From Butyricicoccus sp. (lineage in GTDB: Bacteria; Bacillota; Clostridia; Oscillospirales; Butyricicoccaceae): 23,952 bases of DNA. Each line of letters starts with the position of its first letter. Within the stretch, counting starts at the first letter, position 1. Below are positions 1 to 6,529 of the stretch, piece after piece. The notes under the pieces are model-generated. The model was not told where the DNA came from. It saw nothing but the letters and a program-made list of their open reading frames with translations, and searched no databases. The stretch lies in contig JAHHRJ010000034.1 of the NCBI GenBank assembly GCA_020025885.1, positions 1 to 23,952 on the forward strand. The letters run 5' to 3'. A program made the position numbers and the translations under genes.

Positions 1-84
1 GGCGCATGTCCTTGGATTTTGAAAATTTAAGGTCGCTTCGCTCCAAAATAAAAATGGTGCAGTGACTTTTTTGACACGCTGGAT

Positions 85-118
85 AAGCCTCGCACAAATG
101 TGCGAGGCTTCTTTGTTT
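85..118 (+). terminator. Rho-independent terminator-like hairpin
   Basis: A perfect 12-bp inverted repeat (85-96 against 99-110, starting AAGCCTCGCACA) with a two-base AA loop is followed on the plus strand by a T-rich run (CTTTGTTTATTT). The T-run makes it a plus-strand terminator for a gene left of the window. The hairpin also lies just past the tepA stop codon, so it may end that transcript as well, although no U-run follows on the minus strand. Confidence 0.65.
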
Positions 119-827
119 ATTTATTGCGAATCTGTCCACAGGTTGGACAGCATGTTTTTTGTGCTTCGATCATTTGGTGCAGGGCGTCGAGTGCATCGGA
201 GAGCGAGCCGACAGCGTCAATGAGTCCGCAGGAAACGGCTTCATCCCCAGATACGATGGTTCCGGTATCGGCAGAAAGTTCCGCTGTTTCCATCATCATG
301 CGTGTGAATTCTTTGGCAGATACATGGCTATGCGCCGTAATAAAGCCAACGATACGTTCTTGGATCTTCTGGAAGTAGGAGTAGGTCTGCGGAGAAGCAA
401 TGACGGTACCGCTCATACGCACAGGATGAATGGTCATGGCGGCAGAAGGCGCAATAAATGAGCGTTTCGCCGCAACCGCAAGTGGTACACCGATGGAGTG
501 ACCACCGCCCAGAACAAGTGAAACAGTTGGTTTGCGCATACCTGCAATGAGCTCTGCGATCGCAAGCCCAGCTTCCACATCGCCACCGACTGTATTGAGG
601 ATAATCAGCAGTCCATCGATCTCATCAGACTCTTCAACTGCTGTGATTTGCGGAATAATGTGCTCATATTTTGTGGTCTTGGTCTGTTGTGGTGCTTCCA
701 TGTGCCCTTCGATTTGTCCCACAATGGTGATCATATGGATCGTGCCGCGGCGTGTATGCGCAGTAATAGAGCCGGTCTGTGCGATATTACCTTCTTCTGG
801 TATGGTTTCGGGTACGTTGTTTTCCAT
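117..827 (-). CDS. tepA: ClpP-family serine protease, TepA type
   Basis: This 236-residue protein has the ClpP/crotonase-like fold of the TepA (YmfB) branch, a relative of ClpP often encoded near ftsK/spoIIIE. Visible motifs are NTVGGDVEAG near residues 78-87, the nucleophile Ser111 in GGGHSIG, the catalytic His134 in MTIHP, and a late SADTG...GLID segment that matches the region holding the third catalytic residue. A Cys-rich tail (CCPTCGQ) is unusual for ClpP and could bind metal. An open frame extends upstream, but the ATG at 827 is preceded by AAGGAGG at ideal spacing, and family similarity begins after it. In Bacillus the homologue is linked to protein secretion; its role here is inferred. 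It is divergent from the BTAD regulator and shares the DnaA-box intergenic region with it. Confidence 0.85.
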   Translation of the reverse strand: MENNVPETIPEEGNIAQTGSITAHTRRGTIHMITIVGQIEGHMEAPQQTKTTKYEHIIPQITAVEESDEIDGLLIILNTVGGDVEAGLAIAELIAGMRKPTVSLVLGGGHSIGVPLAVAAKRSFIAPSAAMTIHPVRMSGTVIASPQTYSYFQKIQERIVGFITAHSHVSAKEFTRMMMETAELSADTGTIVSGDEAVSCGLIDAVGSLSDALDALHQMIEAQKTCCPTCGQIRNK

Positions 828-906
828 AATAAGCCCTCCTTTTGTGCATAGAATGGAATGGATTACGCGTAGTGTGCCCCAGAAAACGGGAAAATATGTG
901 ACAAAG

Positions 907-948
907 TAAGTGCACATTTTACATTCTGTATACAGATAAGTGCGCACA
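907..948. promoter_or_regulatory. Operator-like palindrome upstream of tepA
   Basis: A perfect 10-bp palindrome CTGTATACAG (926-935) is flanked by near-direct repeats TAAGTGCAC and TAAGTGCGCAC. It lies about 100 bp before the tepA start, where a promoter or operator would be expected. No clear -35/-10 pair was found, so a regulatory role is only suggested. Confidence 0.3.
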
Positions 949-976
949 AAAAAGCAGAAAAAGTATCAACATATAG

Positions 977-1006
977 TTATCAACAATGTCCACAGAGTTA
1001 TACACA
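977..1006 (+). repeat. DnaA-box module 1
   Basis: The three 9-mers are TTATCAACA (977-985), ATGTCCACA (986-994) and TTATACACA (998-1006), with three bases between the second and third. Only the last is a strong single-mismatch box. Confidence 0.75.
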
Positions 1007-1098
1007 GTTATGCACCGCACTATGGATCATGAGAATTTTACCAAGTGTAATCGAAAAAACCCCGATTTACGTGGAAAAAATGGGTTGATAACATGAAG

Positions 1099-1128
1099 TT
1101 ATCAACAATACCCACAGAATTATCTACA
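1099..1128 (+). repeat. DnaA-box module 2
   Basis: The three 9-mers are TTATCAACA (1099-1107), ATACCCACA (1108-1116) and TTATCTACA (1120-1128). Order, orientation and the three-base gap match module 1, 122 bp upstream. Confidence 0.75.
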
Positions 1129-1142
1129 ACTTTTAGGAGGAG

Positions 1143-1179
1143 GAGAAACCATAAAATTATACAAAAGGTAATGGTTCTC
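1143..1179. repeat. Inverted repeat between DnaA-box modules 2 and 3
   Basis: GAGAAACCAT (1143-1152) is repeated inverted as ATGGTTCTC (1171-1179) with one base missing, around an AT-rich loop. It has no T-run on either strand, so it is not an obvious terminator. It could be a protein-binding or cruciform site within the DnaA-box region. Confidence 0.45.
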
Positions 1180-1229
1180 ACTTTTGCAGACAAAGGCTCA
1201 TCTATTTGACAAAAAGCCTTAACGCAGGG

Positions 1230-1259
1230 TTATCAACAATATCCACAAGGTTATCCACA
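1230..1259 (+). repeat. DnaA-box module 3, with perfect box
   Basis: The three 9-mers are TTATCAACA (1230-1238), ATATCCACA (1239-1247, one mismatch) and TTATCCACA (1251-1259, perfect). This is the strongest module. It lies about 60 bp before an AT-rich stretch (1319-1390) that could be an unwinding region but also contains the regulator promoter. Confidence 0.8.
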
Positions 1260-1350
1260 GTATGTTTGACACATCATCAAAGCATGTGTGCTGTGTTGTT
1301 CTTTTATGAGAGAAATTTACAAAAATACTGTCGAAATTAGTCGAATATAC

Positions 1351-1378
1351 CTGTTTTATCGATTTTTTATGATATAAT
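1351..1378 (+). promoter_or_regulatory. Extended -10 promoter for the BTAD regulator
   Basis: TGATATAAT (1370-1378) is a perfect -10 box TATAAT with the extended TGn element. The -35 (CTGTTT at 1351-1356, 16-bp spacing) is weak, as is usual with extended -10 promoters. The leader of about 115 bases contains TGGGCA (1398-1403) and its complement TGCCCA (1446-1451), which could pair around a GCATTCA direct repeat. Confidence 0.6.
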
Positions 1379-1499
1379 AAAACTTAGACCGAGAATTTGG
1401 GCATCCCTGAAAAATGAAAGCATTCATCTTTTGTGCATTCAAAAATGCCCAGAAAAGATTATTATCATAGACTGAAACTGTGGAAACGGGGAAGGAAAT

Positions 1500-2708
1500 A
1501 TGTCTATCGTAGAAGTTCATCTGTTGGGAACTTTTGAGATTTATGTGGATAATCAGTTGGTCAGTGCTCCGATCGTCCGTTCCAAGAAGCTGCGGCGTTT
1601 GGTTGAGTTTCTAATTCTGAATCGGAATCGAGCAGTGCCAAACGAGGAAGTCATAGAGGCACTTTGGTCCAAACGACAAAACAAAAATCCACGCAATGCA
1701 CTTAAAATATTAATTCATCGCCTACGCAGTGGACTCATTGAGGGTGGTGCGCCTGAAGATCTGGAATTTTTACTCACGCGGCAATGTACATGCAGATGGA
1801 ATCCAGAAATCCAATGTATGTATGATTTTGAAAAATTTGAAGCACTGTGCAGTACAAGTCTAAATGACCATGCAAATGAGGATGTGCTATATATCCGGCT
1901 GTGCAGTGCCTGCGATCTGTACCATGGAAAACTCATGGAGGATGCAGCAGGAGAATTGTGGCAGGAGGAAATCAGTGCACGATTGCATGAAAAGTTTTTG
2001 TATGCCGCAGATCGTTTGATCAAAATGTTGGATAAGCGTCGGATGCATGCAGAAAGTCTAAAACTATGTCGGCGTGTATTGTCCATCGACCCAACACAGG
2101 AATCGATTCACGAGTCTTATATCTTTACATTGGCACAGGCAGGCCACAATCAGGAGGCGATCCAATATTATCGGAATTGGACAGCGCAGTATTATAATAA
2201 GATTGGAAAGCAGCCACCGGAAAGCTTGCATCAATTATATCAGCAGATCGTGGAGACAGAGCGCAAGACCAGCGCAGACATTGACCTAATCTGTGAGGAG
2301 CTTAGAGAGAAGGAAAGCATTCCGGGTGCATTTGTGTGCTCCTATGAGATATTTCGTGAAGTATATCGCTTGGAAGTGCGAAGTATGGTGCGATATAATA
2401 GCTGTACAGCAATTGCATTGCTGACCATCAATGATGCAGGACAGCAGCCGCCAGAAGATAGAGTTCTCACAAAAGCTATGTTACAGCTGATGGAATGTGT
2501 GCGCATATCTCTGCGCCGAGGGGATATGGTTGCCCGTTATAGCCCCACACAAATCGTGATCATGCTCCCAACTGCTACGATCGAGATGGGAGAAGCCGTG
2601 TGTGAACGCATCAATCGGAATTTTAAACGGGAATATCCAAAAACGAAGGTTATCGTTTCCCACAGTGTACGTGCGATGGAGTCGATCGAGTCTGCACTGT
2701 GGCGATGA
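1500..2708 (+). CDS. SARP/BTAD transcriptional regulator with GGDEF-like tail
   Basis: This 402-residue protein begins with an OmpR-type winged helix (about residues 1-95, with the typical start VHLLGTFEIYVDN), followed by an all-helical bacterial transcriptional activation (BTAD) domain of TPR-like repeats (about 100-245). This is the architecture of AfsR/DnrI-type regulators. The last third (about 270-402) looks like a degenerate GGDEF/nucleotide-cyclase fold: RRGDMVARYS followed by QIVIMLPTA resembles the core strands. The GGDEF signature itself is absent, so cyclase activity is unlikely. The ATG at 1500 follows GGGGAAGGAAAT at good spacing. It is a single gene, probably read from the extended -10 promoter at 1370. 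Its targets are unknown; its placement beside the DnaA-box array is notable. The DNA-binding and BTAD assignment is firm and the tail assignment is tentative. Confidence 0.8.
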   Translation: MSIVEVHLLGTFEIYVDNQLVSAPIVRSKKLRRLVEFLILNRNRAVPNEEVIEALWSKRQNKNPRNALKILIHRLRSGLIEGGAPEDLEFLLTRQCTCRWNPEIQCMYDFEKFEALCSTSLNDHANEDVLYIRLCSACDLYHGKLMEDAAGELWQEEISARLHEKFLYAADRLIKMLDKRRMHAESLKLCRRVLSIDPTQESIHESYIFTLAQAGHNQEAIQYYRNWTAQYYNKIGKQPPESLHQLYQQIVETERKTSADIDLICEELREKESIPGAFVCSYEIFREVYRLEVRSMVRYNSCTAIALLTINDAGQQPPEDRVLTKAMLQLMECVRISLRRGDMVARYSPTQIVIMLPTATIEMGEAVCERINRNFKREYPKTKVIVSHSVRAMESIESALWR

Positions 2709-2741
2709 TGGGAAAACACAGTTGATTTCATAAAATCGCGT

Positions 2742-3498
2742 GGTAAATTGTAAAATCAAATTAAAGGCAATACCGCATAATTCAGCAAGAGCGATTTTCG
2801 GAAAAATTTCTCGTCAGAAAAAGACGTGAATCCGCAGGAATCCTTGATGGATTTCAAGGATTCACAACGAATTTATGGCGCGAAATTTTCGCAAAGCGCC
2901 GCAGATGACATTGTGCGGTGTTGCCTAAACACATAAAGAAAAGTCATAGCGACTGATTTCTGTTAGAATAAAGTTACCACACAAAACTCTGACAGGAGAA
3001 GCCAATCGCTATGACCAATAACTATTCTATCACAATTTCCGGAGAACACAAGCGTGGGCAGCATTTAGGAGCAGAAGAACGTGGAGCGATTCAAGTCCTG
3101 AAGAAGCTGGGTTACAGCAACCGAGCAATCGCCCGTGCGATCAACTGCAGCCCTTCTACCGTGGGCTATGAGCTGAAGCATGGTACACCTGAGTATTCAG
3201 GACGGGGTCGCAGACCTAACTACTCAGCGAAATGCCTTGAATGAAAACACTCTATAACCTACTGTGCGAACCTGCTATATTTACGATTGTAGAGCGACTG
3301 ACAGGTTACTATCTTTCCATTCGGATTGATGGTAAAACAACAAGCAGCGTGGCAGCGGCTATGGAGCAGCTGCACCAGCAGTATGGTGAGCATTTCTCCG
3401 AGGTGTTCCGCAGCATCACAACAGATAACGGCAGTGAATTTGCAGACTTTTCATCTAACGAGTGCTATGGCTCAAAGATCTATTTTGCACGTCCTTAT
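2742..3498 (+). mobile_element. IS30-family element, left copy, 3' truncated
   Basis: It begins with the terminal repeat at 2742-2762, is interrupted by MITE A1, then resumes with leader sequence shared with the right copy (the CATAGCGACTG and GTTAGAATAAAG blocks before the transposase start). Similarity to the right copy stops near 3498, in the codons for RPY, where unrelated sequence starts. The inner terminal repeat is missing. Confidence 0.7.
2763..2928 (+). repeat. MITE-like element A1
   Basis: This palindromic element of about 166 bp has terminal inverted repeats AAGGCAAtACCGCA and TGCGGTgTTGCCT and internal nested hairpins (GTGAATCC at 2826-2833 with GGATTCAC at 2858-2865). It is about 95% identical by eye to the inverse of A2 at 5701-5868 and related to the shortened A3 at 11491-11567. 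It has no coding capacity. It sits just inside the IS30 left end. The flanks suggest a TTAA-like target. Confidence 0.8.
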
Positions 3499-3519
3499 TT
3501 TGGTACAAATACTATATGA
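3011..3519 (+). pseudogene. IS30-family transposase remnant (left copy)
   Basis: The first 62 codons encode the IS30 N-terminal helix-turn-helix (HLGAEERGAIQ, then RAIARAINCSPSTVGYEL). The frame then reaches a stop at 3242, which overlaps an ATG at 3241 in another frame. The second frame (3241-3519) carries part of the DDE integrase core, including TTDNGSEF with the second catalytic Asp. The central portion, which carries the first Asp in this family, is missing. The C-terminal portion with the catalytic Glu is also missing, because unrelated sequence starts near 3498. Full-length relatives have about 320-380 residues. It cannot be an active transposase, but the HTH peptide could still be made. 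A start with AGGAGAAGCC upstream is retained. Confidence 0.85.
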
Positions 3520-3571
3520 TATTTGCATCTCCAATTGTTATGTGATAAATTCTTTACATCTTTCATGACAT

Positions 3572-3637
3572 GACCTCCTGTGTTTTTAGTCGTGTGGTCG
3601 CCAAACCACTTCTATCTTAACACAGGAGGTCTTTTTT
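3572..3637 (+). terminator. Long nested hairpin with T-run
   Basis: A perfect 13-bp inverted repeat GACCTCCTGTGTT (3572-3584) and AACACAGGAGGTC (3619-3631) encloses a smaller one (GTGGT 3594-3598, ACCAC 3605-3609) and ends in TTTTTT. It looks like a strong terminator or the end of another mobile element. It lies in the foreign stretch 3499-3660, where I see no gene. Confidence 0.55.
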
Positions 3638-3660
3638 GAACTATATAAGTATTTTTATTA

Positions 3661-3821
3661 GGGGCTATCTGAAAAGTCAAAATTCTGGTCTTTTTCTACA
3701 ATGAGCGGCATCTGCTGCGTTAAAAATACGCGGAATCCATCAAGGATTCCTGCGTTTTTTGCCTTGCATCTACGCACTCACTGCGAAAAATTCGTCGATT
3801 TCTTTGTTTTCAGATACGCCA
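3661..3821 (+). repeat. MITE-like element B1
   Basis: The element is about 161 bp with imperfect terminal inverted repeats GGGGCTATCTGAAAA and TTTTCAGATACGCC. It is about 80% identical by eye to the inverse of B2 at 6612-6771. The core 3732-3754 holds the perfect hairpin GGAATCC-atcaa-GGATTCC, also seen with one change in A1, A2 and B2. It is non-coding. Confidence 0.75.
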
Positions 3822-3869
3822 TAAACCCCAGTTGAACTGTGGGATGTATCATGCCTATTCGGTGCCATT

Positions 3870-3915
3870 AAAGAATACAGCCCACTCTTTCTGGATGAGT
3901 TGGGCTGTATTCTTT
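3870..3915 (-). terminator. Hairpin downstream of the chemoreceptor gene
   Basis: A perfect 15-bp inverted repeat AAAGAATACAGCCCA (3870-3884) and TGGGCTGTATTCTTT (3901-3915) lies 45 bp past the stop of the leftward chemoreceptor gene. The T-run on the minus strand is short (CTTTAATGG), so termination is likely but not certain. Confidence 0.6.
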
Positions 3916-3959
3916 CAGTTCAAGCAAGGCTTTTATTCAACACTATTCTTTTGCTCAAT

Positions 3960-5648
3960 TTATTTAAATTTAAATTTTCTCACTGTCTCACGCAGAAGAT
4001 TAGCTTGTGAGGATAGCTGTTCTGATGCAGCAGCACTTTCTTCGCTTGTTGCAGAATTAGTCTGAACAACAGAAGAAATCTGGTCCACACCTATTGTAAT
4101 TTGAGTAATTGCATCTGCTTGCTTTACCGATTCCTTGGCAATTTCATTTACAATGTCAACGACTTGTGTAGATTCTTCTACCACTTTCTCAAATTCTGTA
4201 AAAGTCTTTTGTACGATTGTTTCACCGTCATGCACAGCATTCAGAGTATCTTCAATTAAACGAACCGTGTCCTTAACCGATTCGGCTGATTTTGCAGCAA
4301 GATTGCGTACCTCATCTGCAACAACTGCAAATCCTTTTCCCGCCGAACCTGCTCTTGCCGCTTCCACTGCTGCATTGAGTGCCAGAATATTGGTATTGAA
4401 CGCAATTTCATCAATCGTTTTAATGATTTTTCCAATATGCTCTGAAGTCGAAGAAATATTATTCATAGCGGTCATCATTTCTCTCATATCATCCAATGCA
4501 TTCTGCATGGAATCACCTGTACAGGTGGCAATCTCACTTGCTTTTTTAGCATTTTCAGAATTGGAATTTACCTGGTCTGAAATTTCAGATAAAGCTGCTG
4601 ATAGTTCTTCAACACTGCTGGCTTGTTCGGTCGCTCCCTGTGCTAGTGTCTGAGCACCCTCGGCAACCTGTTCAGATCCTTCTCCAATTTGTTCCGCTGA
4701 CTGTCGGATAAGACCAAAGGTATCATTCATTCGCTCTAACATTTTTTCGGCAGCATCTTCAATTTTGCCCATTTCTCCAGGAAAGGTTCGACTTGTAGTG
4801 ATGGCAAAGTTGCCGTTAGCCACATCCCCAAAAGTATCCGATGTTTCTGCGATGATTCGTTTCAACTCACTGAAACTTTCCCGCATGAGCTCGCAAGCCA
4901 TGCCAAACTCATTCTTGCTCCGATATGATATTTCCTGACTAAAGTCACCAGAAGCCAAAGCCTGCACCGCTTCTTCCATCTCATTGAGTGGACGAATAAT
5001 CGCATTAACAAGCTTGATTGCAATCAAAATACTAATAGTAATTGCAAACACAAAAAGTACAATCAGTACTGTAACTGCAACTTTGCGGATAAAATTCGCG
5101 GTATTAGAAAAATTGGCAGAAATATTTTCTTGTTGTTCACTTAATGCTGTCATTAAATCAATAATTTTTTCTAAGGCCGGTACATATTCTAACTTGAATA
5201 TTCTTCCGGCTTCTGAAACAGATTCTGGTGTATGTGTCTTCAAAAGCTCAGTTATGTGTTTTCTGCACTTAGCCAAAGGTTCGAGTTGTTTTTCAATCTG
5301 CTCAACCTTCGCTGGAGTGGCTTTTGTTGCATTTACACGAAATTTTTCAAATTCCTCATTTGCGATTCGACTTTCCTTTTGAGCCAAATCCAGTCTTTCA
5401 GCAATTTCTCGTTCATCTGTTGAAACCATAGCAAGAAGCAGGTTCTGCTGAACAGAGATGATATTATACCTCATTCTCCAAGCATATGTAGTATTGGGTA
5501 AAATCCTCTCTTGAAATTCAGTGTTTGCACCACCCATTGAGTACATCCCTGCAAGAGCAACAGCAACAACGATTGATAACAACAAAATAATAGTAAAAAA
5601 TCCTAATCTAATCCTCTTGCGAATCGACCAATCCTCAATCATCCTCAT
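3960..5648 (-). CDS. Methyl-accepting chemotaxis protein
   Basis: This 562-residue transmembrane chemoreceptor has TM1 at about residues 15-36, a helical extracytoplasmic 4HB-type sensor (about 37-187), TM2 at about 188-212, a HAMP domain (about 213-265, with IIRPLNEMEEAV and ALASGDFS) and a long coiled-coil signalling domain. The hairpin tip lies at about 413-440 (TIDEIAFNTNILALNA, then GKGFAVVADEVRNLA) and is the CheA/CheW contact region. No CheR-docking pentapeptide is visible at the C-terminus, which ends RKFKFK. AAGGAG lies 14 bases before the first ATG; a second ATG two codons on is an alternative. No other chemotaxis gene is in the window, and its base composition is more AT-rich than the housekeeping genes. 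It sits between two inward-facing IS30 remnants, which suggests acquisition. The ligand cannot be inferred. Confidence 0.93.
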   Translation of the reverse strand: MRMIEDWSIRKRIRLGFFTIILLLSIVVAVALAGMYSMGGANTEFQERILPNTTYAWRMRYNIISVQQNLLLAMVSTDEREIAERLDLAQKESRIANEEFEKFRVNATKATPAKVEQIEKQLEPLAKCRKHITELLKTHTPESVSEAGRIFKLEYVPALEKIIDLMTALSEQQENISANFSNTANFIRKVAVTVLIVLFVFAITISILIAIKLVNAIIRPLNEMEEAVQALASGDFSQEISYRSKNEFGMACELMRESFSELKRIIAETSDTFGDVANGNFAITTSRTFPGEMGKIEDAAEKMLERMNDTFGLIRQSAEQIGEGSEQVAEGAQTLAQGATEQASSVEELSAALSEISDQVNSNSENAKKASEIATCTGDSMQNALDDMREMMTAMNNISSTSEHIGKIIKTIDEIAFNTNILALNAAVEAARAGSAGKGFAVVADEVRNLAAKSAESVKDTVRLIEDTLNAVHDGETIVQKTFTEFEKVVEESTQVVDIVNEIAKESVKQADAITQITIGVDQISSVVQTNSATSEESAAASEQLSSQANLLRETVRKFKFK

Positions 5649-5700
5649 AGTAACTTATTTTTCTCCTTATACGTTATTTGTTGGTGATTTATTGTAGCTC

Positions 5701-5868
5701 TTAAGGCAACACCGCACAATGTCATCTACGGCGCTTTGCGAAAATTTCGCCCCATAAATTCGTTGTGAATTCTTGAAATCCATCAAGGATTCCTGCGGAT
5801 TCACGCCTTTTTCTGACGAGAAATTTTTCCGAAAATCGCTCTTGCTGAATTATGCGGTATTGCCTTAA
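5701..5868 (-). repeat. MITE-like element A2
   Basis: This 168-bp element starts and ends with TTAA and is the inverted, near-identical copy of A1 (terminal repeats AAGGCAACACCGCA and TGCGGTATTGCCTT). It lies about 50 bp upstream of the chemoreceptor start and so may separate that gene from its original promoter or supply the transcript leader. Confidence 0.85.
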
Positions 5869-5880
5869 AATTTTATTTTG

Positions 5881-5907
5881 TTACAAAGTAAAATTTTTTC
5901 TGTTCAT
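5881..5907 (-). other. Eight-codon open frame with strong ribosome binding site
   Basis: AAAGGAGAAAGTCG precedes an ATG at 5907 that opens MNRKNFTL and then stops. The ATG overlaps the TGA that ends the transposase frame reading out of the IS30 right copy (ATGA). It may be the decayed start of a gene cut off by MITE A2, or a leader peptide upstream of the chemoreceptor. The evidence is the ribosome binding site only. Confidence 0.25.
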
Positions 5908-6529
5908 CGACTTTCTCCTTTCATACACATCATTTCCAGCAACATACATAATTTTTTTATTTCGAAAATTGCAATAACAAATTGAACACTTGAGTAGAAT
6001 AAAGGTCTGCAAGGTTGTATCTGGTAAATTCTGTCAAGCTGTTCTTCAAACAATTCCTCGGGAGTGAGATAATCCAGACGTTTTCTGGGCAAAGCATTGA
6101 TTTCATCAGCAAATGCAAGAATCTGCTCATCACTGTAATCGTGAATGGATTTGCCCTTTGGAATGAATCTTCGTAAAAGGCGGTTTGTGCGTTCGTTGAC
6201 CGGACGTTCCCAAGATGAGTAAGGATGTGCAAAATAGATTTCTGAGCCATAGCACTCGTTAGACGAAAAGTCTGCAAATTCACTGCCGTTATCTGTTGTG
6301 ATACTGCGAAACACCTCGGAGAAATGCTCACCATACTGCTTGCTCCATAGCTACTGCCACGCTTTAGCTCATAGCCCACGGTAGAAGGACTGCAGTTAAT
6401 CGCACGGGCGATTGCTCGGTTACTGCAACCCAGCTTCTTCAGGGCTTGAATCGCTCCACGTTCTTCTGCGCCTAAATGCTGCCCACGCTTGCGTTCTCCG
6501 AAAATTGTGATAGAATAGTTCTTGGTCAT
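5904..6529 (-). pseudogene. IS30-family transposase remnant (right copy)
   Basis: The first 57 or so codons encode the same N-terminal HTH as the left copy (MTKNYSITIFGE, then RAIARAINCSPSTVGYEL). A large central deletion joins these codons, out of frame, to the integrase core, so the rest continues in a second frame (from 6314). That frame has TTDNGSEF (second Asp) and PVNERTNRLLRRFIPKG (catalytic Glu). The middle segment with the first Asp is gone. The C-terminal frame runs through the inner terminal repeat (about 5963-5991) into flanking DNA and stops at 5904. The deletion point differs from that of the left copy, so the two decayed separately. No active enzyme can be made. Confidence 0.85.

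Larger units (their letters stand above)
963..1260 (+). other. DnaA-box cluster (three triple-box modules)
   Basis: The intergenic region between tepA and the BTAD regulator holds three similar 30-bp modules at 977-1006, 1099-1128 and 1230-1259. Each reads, in the same direction, TTATCAACA, then directly a second 9-mer ending in CCACA, then three bases, then a TTATnnACA box. The last 9-mer of module 3 is the perfect consensus TTATCCACA (1251-1259), and that of module 1 is TTATACACA, the same as E. coli oriC box R2. Extra weaker matches lie at 963-971, 1008-1016 and, inverted, 1083-1091. DnaA boxes mark origins, DnaA-titrating loci and DnaA-regulated promoters. No dnaA or dnaN gene is in the window. 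Confidence 0.8.

Noticed and set aside
828..947. Longer N-terminus for the ClpP-like protein from ATG 947
   Set aside because: The extra 40 residues have no family match, and the AAGGAGG site clearly serves the ATG at 827.
963..1390. Chromosomal replication origin (oriC)
   Set aside because: DnaA boxes and an AT-rich stretch are present, but there is no dnaA, dnaN or rpmH nearby, and the leftward housekeeping block to the right would be on the lagging strand. I keep it as a DnaA-box cluster only.
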